Of a stretch of DNA of 23,042 bases, positions 1 to 5,694 are shown one piece after another. The notes under the pieces are model-generated. The model had not been told where the DNA came from. It saw nothing but the letters and a program-made list of their open reading frames with translations, and did not search any database. Where the stretch lies: the NCBI GenBank assembly GCA_023395735.1, contig JAEWYI010000061.1, forward strand, positions 1 to 23,042. The letters are read 5' to 3'. Position 1 is the first letter of the stretch. The number at the start of each line of letters is the position of its first letter. The position numbers and the translations under genes were made by a program. The DNA comes from Cyanobacteria bacterium OH_SFB_17 (lineage in GTDB: Bacteria; Cyanobacteriota; Vampirovibrionia; Gastranaerophilales; Gastranaerophilaceae).

Positions 1-2
1 CA

Positions 3-80
3 GGTGCTGTATTGAAGATTTCTGCAAAAACTGTACCTGCATTCTCAGCTGGTAAAAAGTTTAAAGAACTTGTAAAATAG
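3..80 (+). CDS. HU-family DNA-binding protein, C-terminal fragment
   Basis: Only the last 25 codons are in the window; the gene enters from the left edge and stops at TAG 78-80. The readable peptide contains the pattern ISAKTVPAFSAGKKFKELVK. This matches the C-terminal end of HU/IHF nucleoid proteins, where a K-V-P-x-F-x-A-G-K-x-(F/L)-K-x-x-V pattern ends the last helix after the DNA-gripping beta arms. HU is a small dimeric protein that bends and compacts DNA. The N-terminal part and the start cannot be seen, so the subtype is open. A strong hairpin terminator follows 32 nt downstream and is shared with the convergent regulator gene. Confidence 0.8.
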   Translation, partial: GAVLKISAKTVPAFSAGKKFKELVK

Positions 81-112
81 TTCTACCCAAAACAGAAAAG
101 AAATTTTCGAAA

Positions 113-145
113 AAAGGGTCGATGGATGAAATCCATCGACCCTTT
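113..145. terminator. Bidirectional Rho-independent terminator
   Basis: A perfect 14-bp stem (113-126 with 132-145) encloses a 5-nt loop. Read on the minus strand the stem is followed by six T residues, so it is a good terminator for the XRE gene. Read on the plus strand it is followed by TTTAATATT, so it can also end the HU transcript. It lies between the two convergent genes. Confidence 0.88.
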
Positions 146-159
146 AATATTAAAAACTA

Positions 160-393
160 TTATTTAATTTTTTTTCTGTTATACAAATCCTCAAACTCTA
201 AATCCAGAACATTTAAAATAGCGACAACAACCGAAAGTGAAGTATTTGTTTCACCCCGCTCAATCTTTCCAATATGTTGTCCATACCCTACGCCTATCTT
301 TTCTGCAAGTCCCTCTTGAGACAAGCCCGCTCTATTCCGCTCAACCCGTAAATTTCTTCCAAATTCTTTTAGTATGCCATTGTTCATTTTCAT
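160..393 (-). CDS. XRE/Cro-C1-type helix-turn-helix transcriptional regulator
   Basis: A 77-residue single-domain protein. Residues about 10-65 form the five-helix XRE fold: GLSQEGLAEKIGV is the helix-turn-helix core, followed by the typical KIERGETNTSL turn and the AILNVLDL helix. Such proteins bind short palindromic operators as dimers and often repress themselves and a divergent neighbour. No ligand-binding or protease domain follows, so it is a minimal Cro-like repressor. There is no clear Shine-Dalgarno before the ATG at 391-393, and a second Met two codons later is also possible. A TACAAT box just upstream would place transcription start almost at the ATG, so the mRNA may be nearly leaderless. 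The divergent pilin-like gene has a palindrome inside its promoter that is a likely operator. Confidence 0.88.
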   Translation of the reverse strand: MKMNNGILKEFGRNLRVERNRAGLSQEGLAEKIGVGYGQHIGKIERGETNTSLSVVVAILNVLDLEFEDLYNRKKIK

Positions 394-410
394 TTAATCA
401 TTGTAAACAC

Positions 411-439
411 TTGACAAATTGTAGTCTACAACTTATTAT
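411..439 (+). promoter_or_regulatory. Sigma-70 promoter of the pilin-like gene with embedded operator
   Basis: TTGACA (411-416), a 17-nt spacer and TATTAT (434-439) form a near-consensus promoter about 45 nt before the pilin-like gene. The spacer holds the perfect 13-nt palindrome TTGTAGTCTACAA (419-431). Binding there would block polymerase. The nearest candidate binder is the divergently encoded XRE protein, which is inferred from position only. A looser half-site pair, TTGT...ACAA, lies at 401-417. Confidence 0.75.
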
Positions 440-483
440 TAATATATTACATTATATTTAATGCACAAAGATTGGAATTTGTT

Positions 484-1089
484 ATGATTAAAAAGGGATT
501 TACTCTCGCAGAAGTCTTGATTGTTGTGGGCATAATAGGAATTATAGCAGAGCTTACTATTCCAGAATTAGTAAATAATTTTCAAAAACAAGTTGTAGTT
601 ACCAGATTAGAAAAATTTTATACAAACATGACACAAGCAATTAAATTATCAGAAATTGATAACGGACCGGCTTATAGTTGGGATTATGGAGATGGAAGTG
701 CAGTCGGAAACAAAAAATTTGTAGAAAATTATATTGCACCATATTATAGAAATACAGGCGTTATAGTAGCTCAAGATGGGAGTCCTGGGATACAATTAGC
801 GGATGGAACAAACATATTTTTTTCTAAAGGTAGTTATATGGATGTAGGTGTCCTTTTTGAGCCAAATAAAGCCCAAAAAGATGGAAGAAATAAATTTTAT
901 TATGATTTTTACCCAGGAGTAGCTGAAAACACTTTTAGGCCATATGAAGCCGGAAGGGAAAATATTCAAGGTAGAGAGAAGTACTCGGTTGGAGATTGGG
1001 GCTGTAATTCCACAGGGGTTTGGAAGGCAATGTGCTCCGGTCTAATTATGTATGACGGCTGGCAAATTAAAGACGATTATCCTTGGTAA
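484..1089 (+). CDS. Type IV pilin-like / type II secretion pseudopilin-like protein
   Basis: The protein of 201 residues starts MIKKGFTLAEVLIVVGIIGI, a class III prepilin leader. Prepilin peptidase would cut after Gly5, leaving N-methylated Phe at +1 and the conserved Glu at +5, followed by a hydrophobic helix of about 20 residues. The rest is a polar globular domain with Trp, Tyr and Gly, ending in a CNSTGVWKAMC segment with two Cys that could form a disulfide loop. Such stand-alone pilin-like proteins are abundant in Gastranaerophilales genomes. The ATG at 484 is preferred over the upstream in-frame TTG at 472 because it puts the KKGF leader at the right distance and has a weak GGA about 8 nt upstream. 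No assembly genes are nearby, so whether it serves a pilus, secretion or adhesion is not shown. Confidence 0.85.
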   Translation: MIKKGFTLAEVLIVVGIIGIIAELTIPELVNNFQKQVVVTRLEKFYTNMTQAIKLSEIDNGPAYSWDYGDGSAVGNKKFVENYIAPYYRNTGVIVAQDGSPGIQLADGTNIFFSKGSYMDVGVLFEPNKAQKDGRNKFYYDFYPGVAENTFRPYEAGRENIQGREKYSVGDWGCNSTGVWKAMCSGLIMYDGWQIKDDYPW

Positions 1090-1103
1090 GTGTAAATCAA
1101 CTT

Positions 1104-1138
1104 TTAACACTCTGCAATGATAAGTGTTAAGTCATTGC
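1104..1138. repeat. Two overlapping, mutually exclusive inverted repeats after the pilin-like gene
   Basis: TTAACACT (1104-1111) pairs perfectly with AGTGTTAA (1123-1130). GCAATGA (1114-1120) pairs perfectly with TCATTGC (1132-1138). The loop of one contains an arm of the other, so only one hairpin can form unless a pseudoknot arises. It lies 14 nt after the pilin stop codon. It has no U-tract, so it is not a plain terminator. Confidence 0.5.
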
Positions 1139-1204
1139 GAGGAAGAAAAGGTATTAACTGTAGGTTTACTCACAGTCCTTTAGCAGATTCCGACGTGGCA
1201 ATCC
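1131..1204. repeat. REP/MITE-like dispersed element (degenerate)
   Basis: The stretch starts with CATTGCGAGGA and ends with GACGTGGCAATCC. These ends resemble a common bacterial intergenic repeat type with CATTGCGAGG...GTGGCAATCC termini. The ends carry the short inverted pair ATTGC/GCAAT, and an inner ACTGT...ACAGT pair is present. There is only one copy here, so membership in a family is inferred from memory of the motif. Confidence 0.4.
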
Positions 1205-1236
1205 AAATAATTATTTAATACACAGACACTATTAAC

Positions 1237-1269
1237 AAAAGAGGCGAACGCTTCGCGTTCGCCTCTTTT
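1237..1269. terminator. Strong bidirectional terminator closing the ribosomal operon
   Basis: A perfect 15-bp stem, AAAAGAGGCGAACGC with its complement, encloses a TTC loop. A T-run follows on both strands. On the minus strand it lies 19 nt beyond the rplR stop codon and ends the ribosomal protein operon. On the plus strand it can end the pilin-like transcript. The stem design (purine-rich arm, GC core, 3-nt loop) is the same as that of the hairpin at 16816-16842. Confidence 0.92.
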
Positions 1270-1288
1270 GTTTGGTTCTTCTCAAAAT

Positions 1289-1657
1289 CTAGAAGTTCAA
1301 ACCAGCTTCTCTAGCTGCATCTGCCAAAGCTTGGATTCTTCCGTGGTACAAGAAACCGCCACGGTCAAATACAACATCTTTAACTCCAGCTTTTAAAGCT
1401 TTTTTTGCAATCGCTTCACCAACTGTTTTTGCAGCATCAACGTTTCCGCCGTGAGATAATTTTTCTTTCAAATCCTTATCTACACTTGAAGCTGAAACAA
1501 TTGTAACACCTTTAACGTCATCAATCAATTGAGCATAAATGTGTTTTGTGCTTCTGTAAACTGCCAATCTAGGAGCTTCTGTTGTTCCTGACAACTTAAC
1601 TCTGATAGATCTATGTCTTTTTTGAACTTTGTTCTTTCTGTTTTCTGATTTAATCAT
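1289..1657 (-). CDS. rplR: 50S ribosomal protein L18
   Basis: A full-length L18 of 122 residues. It binds 5S rRNA together with L5 and attaches it to the large subunit's central protuberance. The basic N-terminus, RLAVYRSTKHIYAQLIDD and VVFDRGGFLYHGRIQALADAAREAGLNF are family signatures. The start ATG has an AAGGAG Shine-Dalgarno about 9 nt upstream. It is the last gene of the operon: a strong terminator follows, while in most bacteria rpsE (S5) would come next. The gap to rplF is 76 nt and can fold into a long interrupted hairpin around a central GAGCCGGCTC palindrome (about 1676-1716). Confidence 0.98.
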   Translation of the reverse strand: MIKSENRKNKVQKRHRSIRVKLSGTTEAPRLAVYRSTKHIYAQLIDDVKGVTIVSASSVDKDLKEKLSHGGNVDAAKTVGEAIAKKALKAGVKDVVFDRGGFLYHGRIQALADAAREAGLNF

Positions 1658-1733
1658 TTTTCTTTCTCCTTTTACCCGAGCCGGCTCAAGTGATTAATTT
1701 GAGAGCTCATTTGGGCTTATTTTAAATTACTTA

Positions 1734-2273
1734 CTATTTTTTACCAGCTTTACCGGCTTTACGTCTTACGTATTCGCCTTCGTATCTAACACCTTTTCCT
1801 TTGTAAACTTCAGGAGGTCTCTTAGAACGAATAGCAGCAGCAACGTCGCCTACTGTTTGTTTATTTGAACCTTTTACTGAGATTTTTGTGTTAGCTTCAA
1901 CCGCAATTGTAATTCCTGCTGGAGGAACGATATCAATCGGGTGTGAATAACCCAATTGCAAGTTCAAAGTTGTACCTTGCATTGCCGCACGATAACCTAC
2001 ACCTTGAAGTTCCAATTTTTTCTCAAAACCATCTTTTACACCATGAACTGCGTTTGCAACAAGTGTTCTTGATAGCCCGTGAAGAGCTCTGGTTTTTCTT
2101 TCGTCATTCACTCTTGAAACAATAACTTTGTTATCTTCAACTTTTAGTGAAATTTCTTCTCTTACTGTAACTGATTCTGTGCCCAAAGGTCCTTTTGCTG
2201 TAATTGTTTGACCTTCAATTTTGATTTCAACTCCTTGAGGAATCTCAATCGGTAATTTTCCAATTCTTGACAT
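1734..2273 (-). CDS. rplF: 50S ribosomal protein L6
   Basis: A full-length L6 of 179 residues. It binds 23S rRNA near the sarcin-ricin loop and the factor-binding site. Its start, MSRIGKLPIEIPQGVEI, and its C-terminal RSKRPPEVYKGKGVRYEGE signature are diagnostic. The two alpha/beta repeats of the family are both present. The ATG has a GGAG Shine-Dalgarno. A 193-nt gap rich in inverted repeats separates it from rpsH upstream, which is long for two genes of the spc-type gene block. Confidence 0.98.
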   Translation of the reverse strand: MSRIGKLPIEIPQGVEIKIEGQTITAKGPLGTESVTVREEISLKVEDNKVIVSRVNDERKTRALHGLSRTLVANAVHGVKDGFEKKLELQGVGYRAAMQGTTLNLQLGYSHPIDIVPPAGITIAVEANTKISVKGSNKQTVGDVAAAIRSKRPPEVYKGKGVRYEGEYVRRKAGKAGKK

Positions 2274-2291
2274 GTCTATTCTCCTTTATTT

Positions 2292-2320
2292 ATCGGGCTT
2301 TTCTGTCAATTGAACCCGAT
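2292..2320. repeat. Small hairpin in the rpsH-rplF gap
   Basis: ATCGGG (2292-2297) pairs with CCCGAT (2315-2320) across a 17-nt loop, just upstream of the rplF ribosome binding site. It is one of several hairpins in this 193-nt gap; ACTAGT-TTT-ACTAGT near 2357-2371 is another. Confidence 0.4.
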
Positions 2321-2390
2321 TTAGTTATACTATGGGTAAATCCCAATATTTTATCGACTAGTTTTACTAGTTAATTATATCATAAATAAC

Positions 2391-2447
2391 TAAAAGTTTA
2401 GATGCCCTAAAACCTTATTTTAATAAAGCGAAACATCTAAACTTTTA
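2391..2447. repeat. 14-bp perfect inverted repeat between rpsH and rplF
   Basis: TAAAAGTTTAGATG (2391-2404) and its exact complement (2434-2447) flank a 29-nt loop. The loop holds its own small TTATT-TT-AATAA hairpin. The element starts about 20 nt after the rpsH stop codon, in an AT-rich gap. It could be an RNA processing or stability stem, or a remnant of a small mobile repeat. Confidence 0.7.
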
Positions 2448-2466
2448 AACATATCTGAGCTCTATC

Positions 2467-2862
2467 CTACCAAACGTAGCAAAGGATTTCGCCACCAAGG
2501 TTTTCTTTACGAGCTTTTCTGTCTGTTAACAAACCTTTGCTTGTTGAAACGATTGCTATTCCCAATCCGCCAAATACTTGTGGAAGATTTTTTGCTTTAC
2601 AATAGTTTCTCAAACCAGGTTTTGAAATTCTTTTCAAGTTAGATATAACAGGCTTGTGTTTTTCATCATATTTCAAAACAACTGTTAAGAAGCTGAATTT
2701 TTCTATATTTTTTACTGAATAATCAATAATATAGCCTTCTTCTTTTAACAATTTTGCTAATTCAATTTTCAATTTAGAACTAGGCATTTCTACAGTTTCG
2801 TGTGAAACCATATTAGCGTTTCTAATTCTTGTGAGCATATCTGCTATTGGATCTGTATTCAT
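2467..2862 (-). CDS. rpsH: 30S ribosomal protein S8
   Basis: S8 of 131 residues, a primary binder of the 16S rRNA central domain and, in enterobacteria, the translational repressor of the spc operon. MNTDPIADMLTRIRNAN at the start and a serine-rich STSKGLLTDRKAR near the end are typical. The reading frame is open 17 codons further upstream, but the ATG at 2860-2862 is chosen because it gives the canonical N-terminus and has AAGGA 9 nt before it. A 148-nt gap with heptameric TAGTAAR-like repeats lies between it and rpsN. Confidence 0.98.
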   Translation of the reverse strand: MNTDPIADMLTRIRNANMVSHETVEMPSSKLKIELAKLLKEEGYIIDYSVKNIEKFSFLTVVLKYDEKHKPVISNLKRISKPGLRNYCKAKNLPQVFGGLGIAIVSTSKGLLTDRKARKENLGGEILCYVW

Positions 2863-2909
2863 TTTAATTTCCTTTTCTTTAGGAAACAAACCGGCAAAAG
2901 TGAAAATTA

Positions 2910-2951
2910 TCACTCCCTACCTATCGTAACCTACTATTTTACTACTTACTA
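2910..2951 (-). repeat. Degenerate heptamer repeat in the rpsN-rpsH gap
   Basis: On the minus strand six consecutive 7-nt blocks can be read, starting TAGTAAG, TAGTAAA and drifting towards TAGGTAG and GGAGTGA. A short complementary stretch (TTACTATACTGCTA on the minus strand) lies upstream on the other side of a GGACATCTGTCC hairpin. The repeat is weaker than the arrays at 5020-5082 and 6969-7031. Confidence 0.4.
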
Positions 2952-3010
2952 AAATTTTCGGACATCTGTCCACATCTAGCAGTATAGTAAGAAATAACTA
3001 TATTATTATC

Positions 3011-3217
3011 TTACCAACTAGCTTTTGTAACGCCAGGTAATAAACCTTGGTGAGCCATTTTTCTTAAGCAAATTCTGCAAAGACCAAAGTCTCTGTGGAA
3101 TCCGTGTGGTCTTCCGCAAATACTGCATCTGTTATGCAATCTAACTTTTGGATATTTGCCAGCTTCTGCCAACGCTCTGCGTTTTTCTTCTTTGTTCATC
3201 ATTGCTTTTTTAGCCAT
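3011..3217 (-). CDS. rpsN: 30S ribosomal protein S14, zinc-binding (type Z)
   Basis: S14 of 68 residues, in the 30S head. Four cysteines in two CxxC pairs (C31, C34, C47, C50) form the zinc ribbon of the C+ type Z form, which has a C-terminal KASW ending; this protein ends GVTKASW. It is a few residues longer than the usual 61, with extra length near the N-terminus. The ATG at 3215-3217 has AAGGG about 8 nt upstream. The Shine-Dalgarno region and the preceding leader are duplicated in tandem in the 316-nt gap to rplE. Type Z S14 depends on zinc; many bacteria also keep a zinc-free paralog, which is not in this window. Confidence 0.97.
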   Translation of the reverse strand: MAKKAMMNKEEKRRALAEAGKYPKVRLHNRCSICGRPHGFHRDFGLCRICLRKMAHQGLLPGVTKASW

Positions 3218-3219
3218 CT

Positions 3220-3524
3220 TTTTTACCCTTACACGAAACCTTTGAAGTTTCGCCTTTACTTATGTTTTAATATTACTACTAACTTTTTTGTTTAATCGGC
3301 TTACCCGACTAATGCACTCGGGACTTTTTTCGCTGTCCCTCGTTTGTTGCTGCGAACCCTCGCATCTGTTTTTTTTACCCTTACACGAAACCTTTAAAGT
3401 TTCGCCTTCAGTTATGTTTTAGTATTACTACTAACTTTTTGCCTAATCGGCTTACCCGATTTATGCACTCGGGACTTTCTTCGCTGTCCCTCGTTTGTTG
3501 CTGCGAACCCTCGCATCTGTTTTG
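3220..3524 (-). repeat. Tandem duplication of the rpsN leader (two units of 151-152 bp)
   Basis: The 316-nt gap between rplE and rpsN is almost entirely two head-to-tail copies, about 3220-3371 and 3372-3524, that differ at about a dozen positions. Markers such as ACCCTTACACGAAACCTTT (3225 and 3377) and CGCATCTG (3361 and 3512) show the 151-152-nt period. Each unit carries, on the transcribed strand, hairpins GGGAC/GTCCC, CGGnnnnnCCG and CGAAAC/GTTTCG, and the AAGGG that serves rpsN as a ribosome binding site in the promoter-distal copy. No protein gene is evident; an ATG in each unit opens a 34-codon or 18-codon frame only. Confidence 0.93.
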
Positions 3525-3533
3525 CTTGGAAGC

Positions 3534-4085
3534 CTATTTTTTGAAAGGCATACCTAGCTCAGCCAACAAAGCTCTTGCTTCATCATCTGTTTCAGCTGTT
3601 GTGATAACTGAGATATTCATCCCTTTTACCAAATCAATTTCTTCATAGTGAATTTCAGGGAATAATGCTTGTTCTTTCAAACCTAATGTATAGTTGCCTC
3701 TGCCGTCGAAACTTTTTGAACTTACGCCTCTGAAGTCACGGATTCTTGGAAGAACTACACAAATCAATTTTTGCAAGAAATCATACATTCTTTCGCCACG
3801 TAATGTAACCATTGCTCCAACAGGCATACCTTCTCTTAATTTATAAGATGCGATAGACTTTTTCGCTTTTGTTACAACACATTTTTGTCCTGCAATTTTT
3901 GTTAATTGTGCTTCAATTGATTCTGCGATTTTTGAATTGTGAGATGCTTCTCCAACACCCATATTCAAAACGATTTTGTTCAATTTCGGAATTTTATTTT
4001 CGTTGTCATATCCGAATTTTTCTTTTAACGCTTTTTTTACGTCTTCTTGGTATTTTACTCTTAAGCTTTTTGTTTTTGTTGCCAT
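3534..4085 (-). CDS. rplE: 50S ribosomal protein L5
   Basis: L5 of 183 residues. It binds 5S rRNA and contacts the P-site tRNA elbow from the central protuberance. IPKLNKIVLNMGVGEA near residue 32-47 and the FRGVSSKSFDGRGNYTLGLKEQ segment around residue 118-138 are signatures. Full family length. It follows rplX with an 89-nt gap and precedes the duplicated leader of rpsN. Confidence 0.98.
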   Translation of the reverse strand: MATKTKSLRVKYQEDVKKALKEKFGYDNENKIPKLNKIVLNMGVGEASHNSKIAESIEAQLTKIAGQKCVVTKAKKSIASYKLREGMPVGAMVTLRGERMYDFLQKLICVVLPRIRDFRGVSSKSFDGRGNYTLGLKEQALFPEIHYEEIDLVKGMNISVITTAETDDEARALLAELGMPFKK

Positions 4086-4174
4086 TTTTTGTTCGTCCTT
4101 TGTTTTACTTTAGGATTAGTGTTTAAAAAAGTGGAATATCTGATTTTTTACAAAACCATTATACCTCTTAATTG

Positions 4175-4513
4175 TTACACATCCAATTGTTCACCACATT
4201 TTTTACAAACACGAATTTTTTTACCTTCGACTACGTCGTGCTTGATCCTTGTCGGTTTTTCACAACTAGGGCATACTATCATCACGTTTGAAGAATCCAA
4301 AGGAGCTTCGATTTTAATCAAACCACCTTGAACACCAGCCATTGGATTTGGCTTTTGTGCTTTTGTTACCATATTTGCGCCTTCAACAACAATTTTTTGT
4401 TCTGAAGGGTTTGTTTTCTTTACGTTTCCGATTTTACCTTTGTCTTTTCCCGCTGTAACAATTACTCTGTCACCGGTTTTAACATTTAATGATTTTTTAT
4501 CTTGTTTAGCCAT
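4175..4513 (-). CDS. rplX: 50S ribosomal protein L24 with C-terminal zinc ribbon
   Basis: L24 of 112 residues, an early assembly initiator at the 5' end of 23S rRNA and near the exit tunnel. A KOW motif lies at residues about 11-38 (KTGDRVIVTAGKDKGKIG). The C-terminus has two cysteine pairs, CPSC at 81-84 and CKKC at 103-106, able to bind zinc, as in many Gram-positive and cyanobacterial-type L24 proteins. Together with S14 this makes two potentially zinc-dependent ribosomal proteins in one operon. Confidence 0.97.
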   Translation of the reverse strand: MAKQDKKSLNVKTGDRVIVTAGKDKGKIGNVKKTNPSEQKIVVEGANMVTKAQKPNPMAGVQGGLIKIEAPLDSSNVMIVCPSCEKPTRIKHDVVEGKKIRVCKKCGEQLDV

Positions 4514-4578
4514 TGTTTTGTCCTTTTAACTTTAGTGTTTATAAAATTAAATGTTTGAGATTTCGTATTTGGTTTAAC

Positions 4579-4610
4579 TAAACCTCGAAACTTCTAATCC
4601 TCTAAACCTC
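4579..4610 (-). repeat. Octamer tandem array (4 units) starting at the rplN stop codon
   Basis: Read on the transcribed strand, four exact 8-nt blocks follow the rplN TAA with no base between: units such as GAGGTTTA and GAGGATTA, fitting GARGNTTN. A short hairpin GGTTTAGTTAAACC follows. The same octamer type occurs at 11134-11189 (plus strand) and 11318-11365 (minus strand). Confidence 0.7.
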
Positions 4611-4979
4611 TTATATAACTTCCGGAGCCAAAGACACTATTTTCATAAAGTTTTTGTCTCTTAACTCTCTTGCTACAGGTCCAAAAACACGTGTTCCTCT
4701 AGGGTTTCCGTCTTTGTTAATTATTACCGCTGCGTTTTCATCAAATCTGATTACTGAACCGTCGTTTCTTTTAATGTCAGCTTTTGTTCTGACAACAACT
4801 GCTCTTACAACTTCAGATTTTTTAACTGCCATATTAGGAGTAGCGTCCTTAACAGTTGCAACGATTACATCACCTACTGCAGCGAATTTCTTATTTGAAC
4901 TTCCTAGAACACGTATGCACAAAAGTTCTTTTGCGCCTGTGTTATCTGCCACTTGTAATCTTGTTTCTTGTTGTATCAT
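4611..4979 (-). CDS. rplN: 50S ribosomal protein L14
   Basis: L14 of 122 residues, at the intersubunit face of the large subunit where it contacts 16S rRNA helix 14. MIQQETRLQVADNTGAKE and GNPRGTRVFGPVARELR are highly conserved family signatures. Full length. An octamer repeat array begins immediately after its stop codon in the 97-nt gap to rplX. Confidence 0.98.
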   Translation of the reverse strand: MIQQETRLQVADNTGAKELLCIRVLGSSNKKFAAVGDVIVATVKDATPNMAVKKSEVVRAVVVRTKADIKRNDGSVIRFDENAAVIINKDGNPRGTRVFGPVARELRDKNFMKIVSLAPEVI

Positions 4980-5019
4980 CTTTTTTACATCCTTTGTTAA
5001 AATTGTTCACCTGATATTA

Positions 5020-5082
5020 GTGAGAAATATGAAGTAAAGAGGAATCGGTGTTTGTTTGCACCATTCGCACTTCACCCTTCAC
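5020..5082. repeat. 63-bp heptamer array, inverted arms, after rpsQ (diverged copy)
   Basis: Nine consecutive 7-nt blocks fill exactly 63 bp, starting directly after the rpsQ stop codon. On the transcribed strand the first units are GTGAAGG and GTGAAGT, and the last is TTCTCAC, the complement of a GTGAGAA unit. Outer units fit GTGARRN; inner units have drifted. The inner part can still pair as GAATGGTG with CACCGATTC. The length and the 4+1+4 layout equal those of the cleaner array at 6969-7031. Confidence 0.7.
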
Positions 5083-5328
5083 CTATTTTGCTTTTTGAAC
5101 TACTTCTTGTACAGACCAACGTTTTCCGCCTGATATTGGTTTAGATTCGATGATTGTTACAACATCGCCTTCGCCACAAACGTTTTGCTCATCATGTGCT
5201 TTGTAGTTTTTATTTGATTCGATAATCTTTTTGTATTTAGGGTGTGGATCAAATGATGCTACCTTTACTACAACAGTTTTATCCATTTTGTTGCTTATTA
5301 CAACACCTTGTTTTTCTTTCTTAGGCAT
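5083..5328 (-). CDS. rpsQ: 30S ribosomal protein S17
   Basis: S17 of 81 residues, a primary 16S rRNA binder of the 5' domain with an OB fold. GVVISNKMDKTVVVKV at the start and HDEQNVCGEGDVVTIIESKPIS are family signatures. A normal bacterial length. The stop TAG is followed without a gap by a heptamer repeat array. Confidence 0.98.
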   Translation of the reverse strand: MPKKEKQGVVISNKMDKTVVVKVASFDPHPKYKKIIESNKNYKAHDEQNVCGEGDVVTIIESKPISGGKRWSVQEVVQKAK

Positions 5329-5420
5329 TTTATTTTACGCTCCTTGTTTCGTTGTTTACATTTTTTGCCTGGGAGGGTTATTGCTTTGAGACTTTAGTTT
5401 GAAACTTAAATCTCTAGCTT

Positions 5421-5612
5421 CTACGCCTCTTTTTTTTCGTTAATTACAGTTTTAGCTTGTGCTATTAAATGTTTTGTTGTTGCTATTTGAGCTGTGTTTT
5501 CCAATTTGTGAGTAGCTTTTTGAACTCTCAAATCAAGTAACTGCTTCTTAAAGCCAACGATTGCACTTTTTAGCTCATCTATTGATTTTTCACGCATTTC
5601 TTGCAATTTCAT
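5421..5612 (-). CDS. rpmC: 50S ribosomal protein L29
   Basis: L29 of 63 residues, a two-helix hairpin protein next to the peptide exit tunnel, where trigger factor and SRP dock together with L23. MKLQEMREKSIDELKSAI is the typical first helix. Its final codons and stop (GAG GCG TAG) run straight into two octamer-like blocks (GAGGCGTA, GAAGCTAG), a weak case of the repeats seen at other stop codons in this operon. Confidence 0.97.
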   Translation of the reverse strand: MKLQEMREKSIDELKSAIVGFKKQLLDLRVQKATHKLENTAQIATTKHLIAQAKTVINEKKEA

Positions 5613-5694
5613 TTTTTTATCCTTTATTGTTTTTTATCCTGTCGGGTGAATAACCCTACTAGTCTTCTTTTAGTATCTAACCAATTTTTTAAAC

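Noticed and set aside
472..483. TTG start four codons upstream of the pilin-like gene
   Set aside because: It would move the prepilin leader, and the ATG at 484 gives a standard MIKKGF start.
3309..3516. Short frames (34 and 18 codons) in the two rpsN leader copies as genes
   Set aside because: One lacks a ribosome binding site and they differ in length because of a stop in one copy. They are kept only as a possible upstream-peptide idea.
3220..3524. CRISPR-like array
   Set aside because: There are only two adjacent 151-152-bp units without spacers, and the heptamer arrays have no spacers either. No cas genes are present.
4654..5037. A 127-codon plus-strand open frame across rplN
   Set aside because: It is antisense to an unmistakable L14 gene, has no ribosome binding site and looks like no protein family. 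The other plus-strand frames over rplE, rplV, rpsC and rplD are rejected for the same reason.
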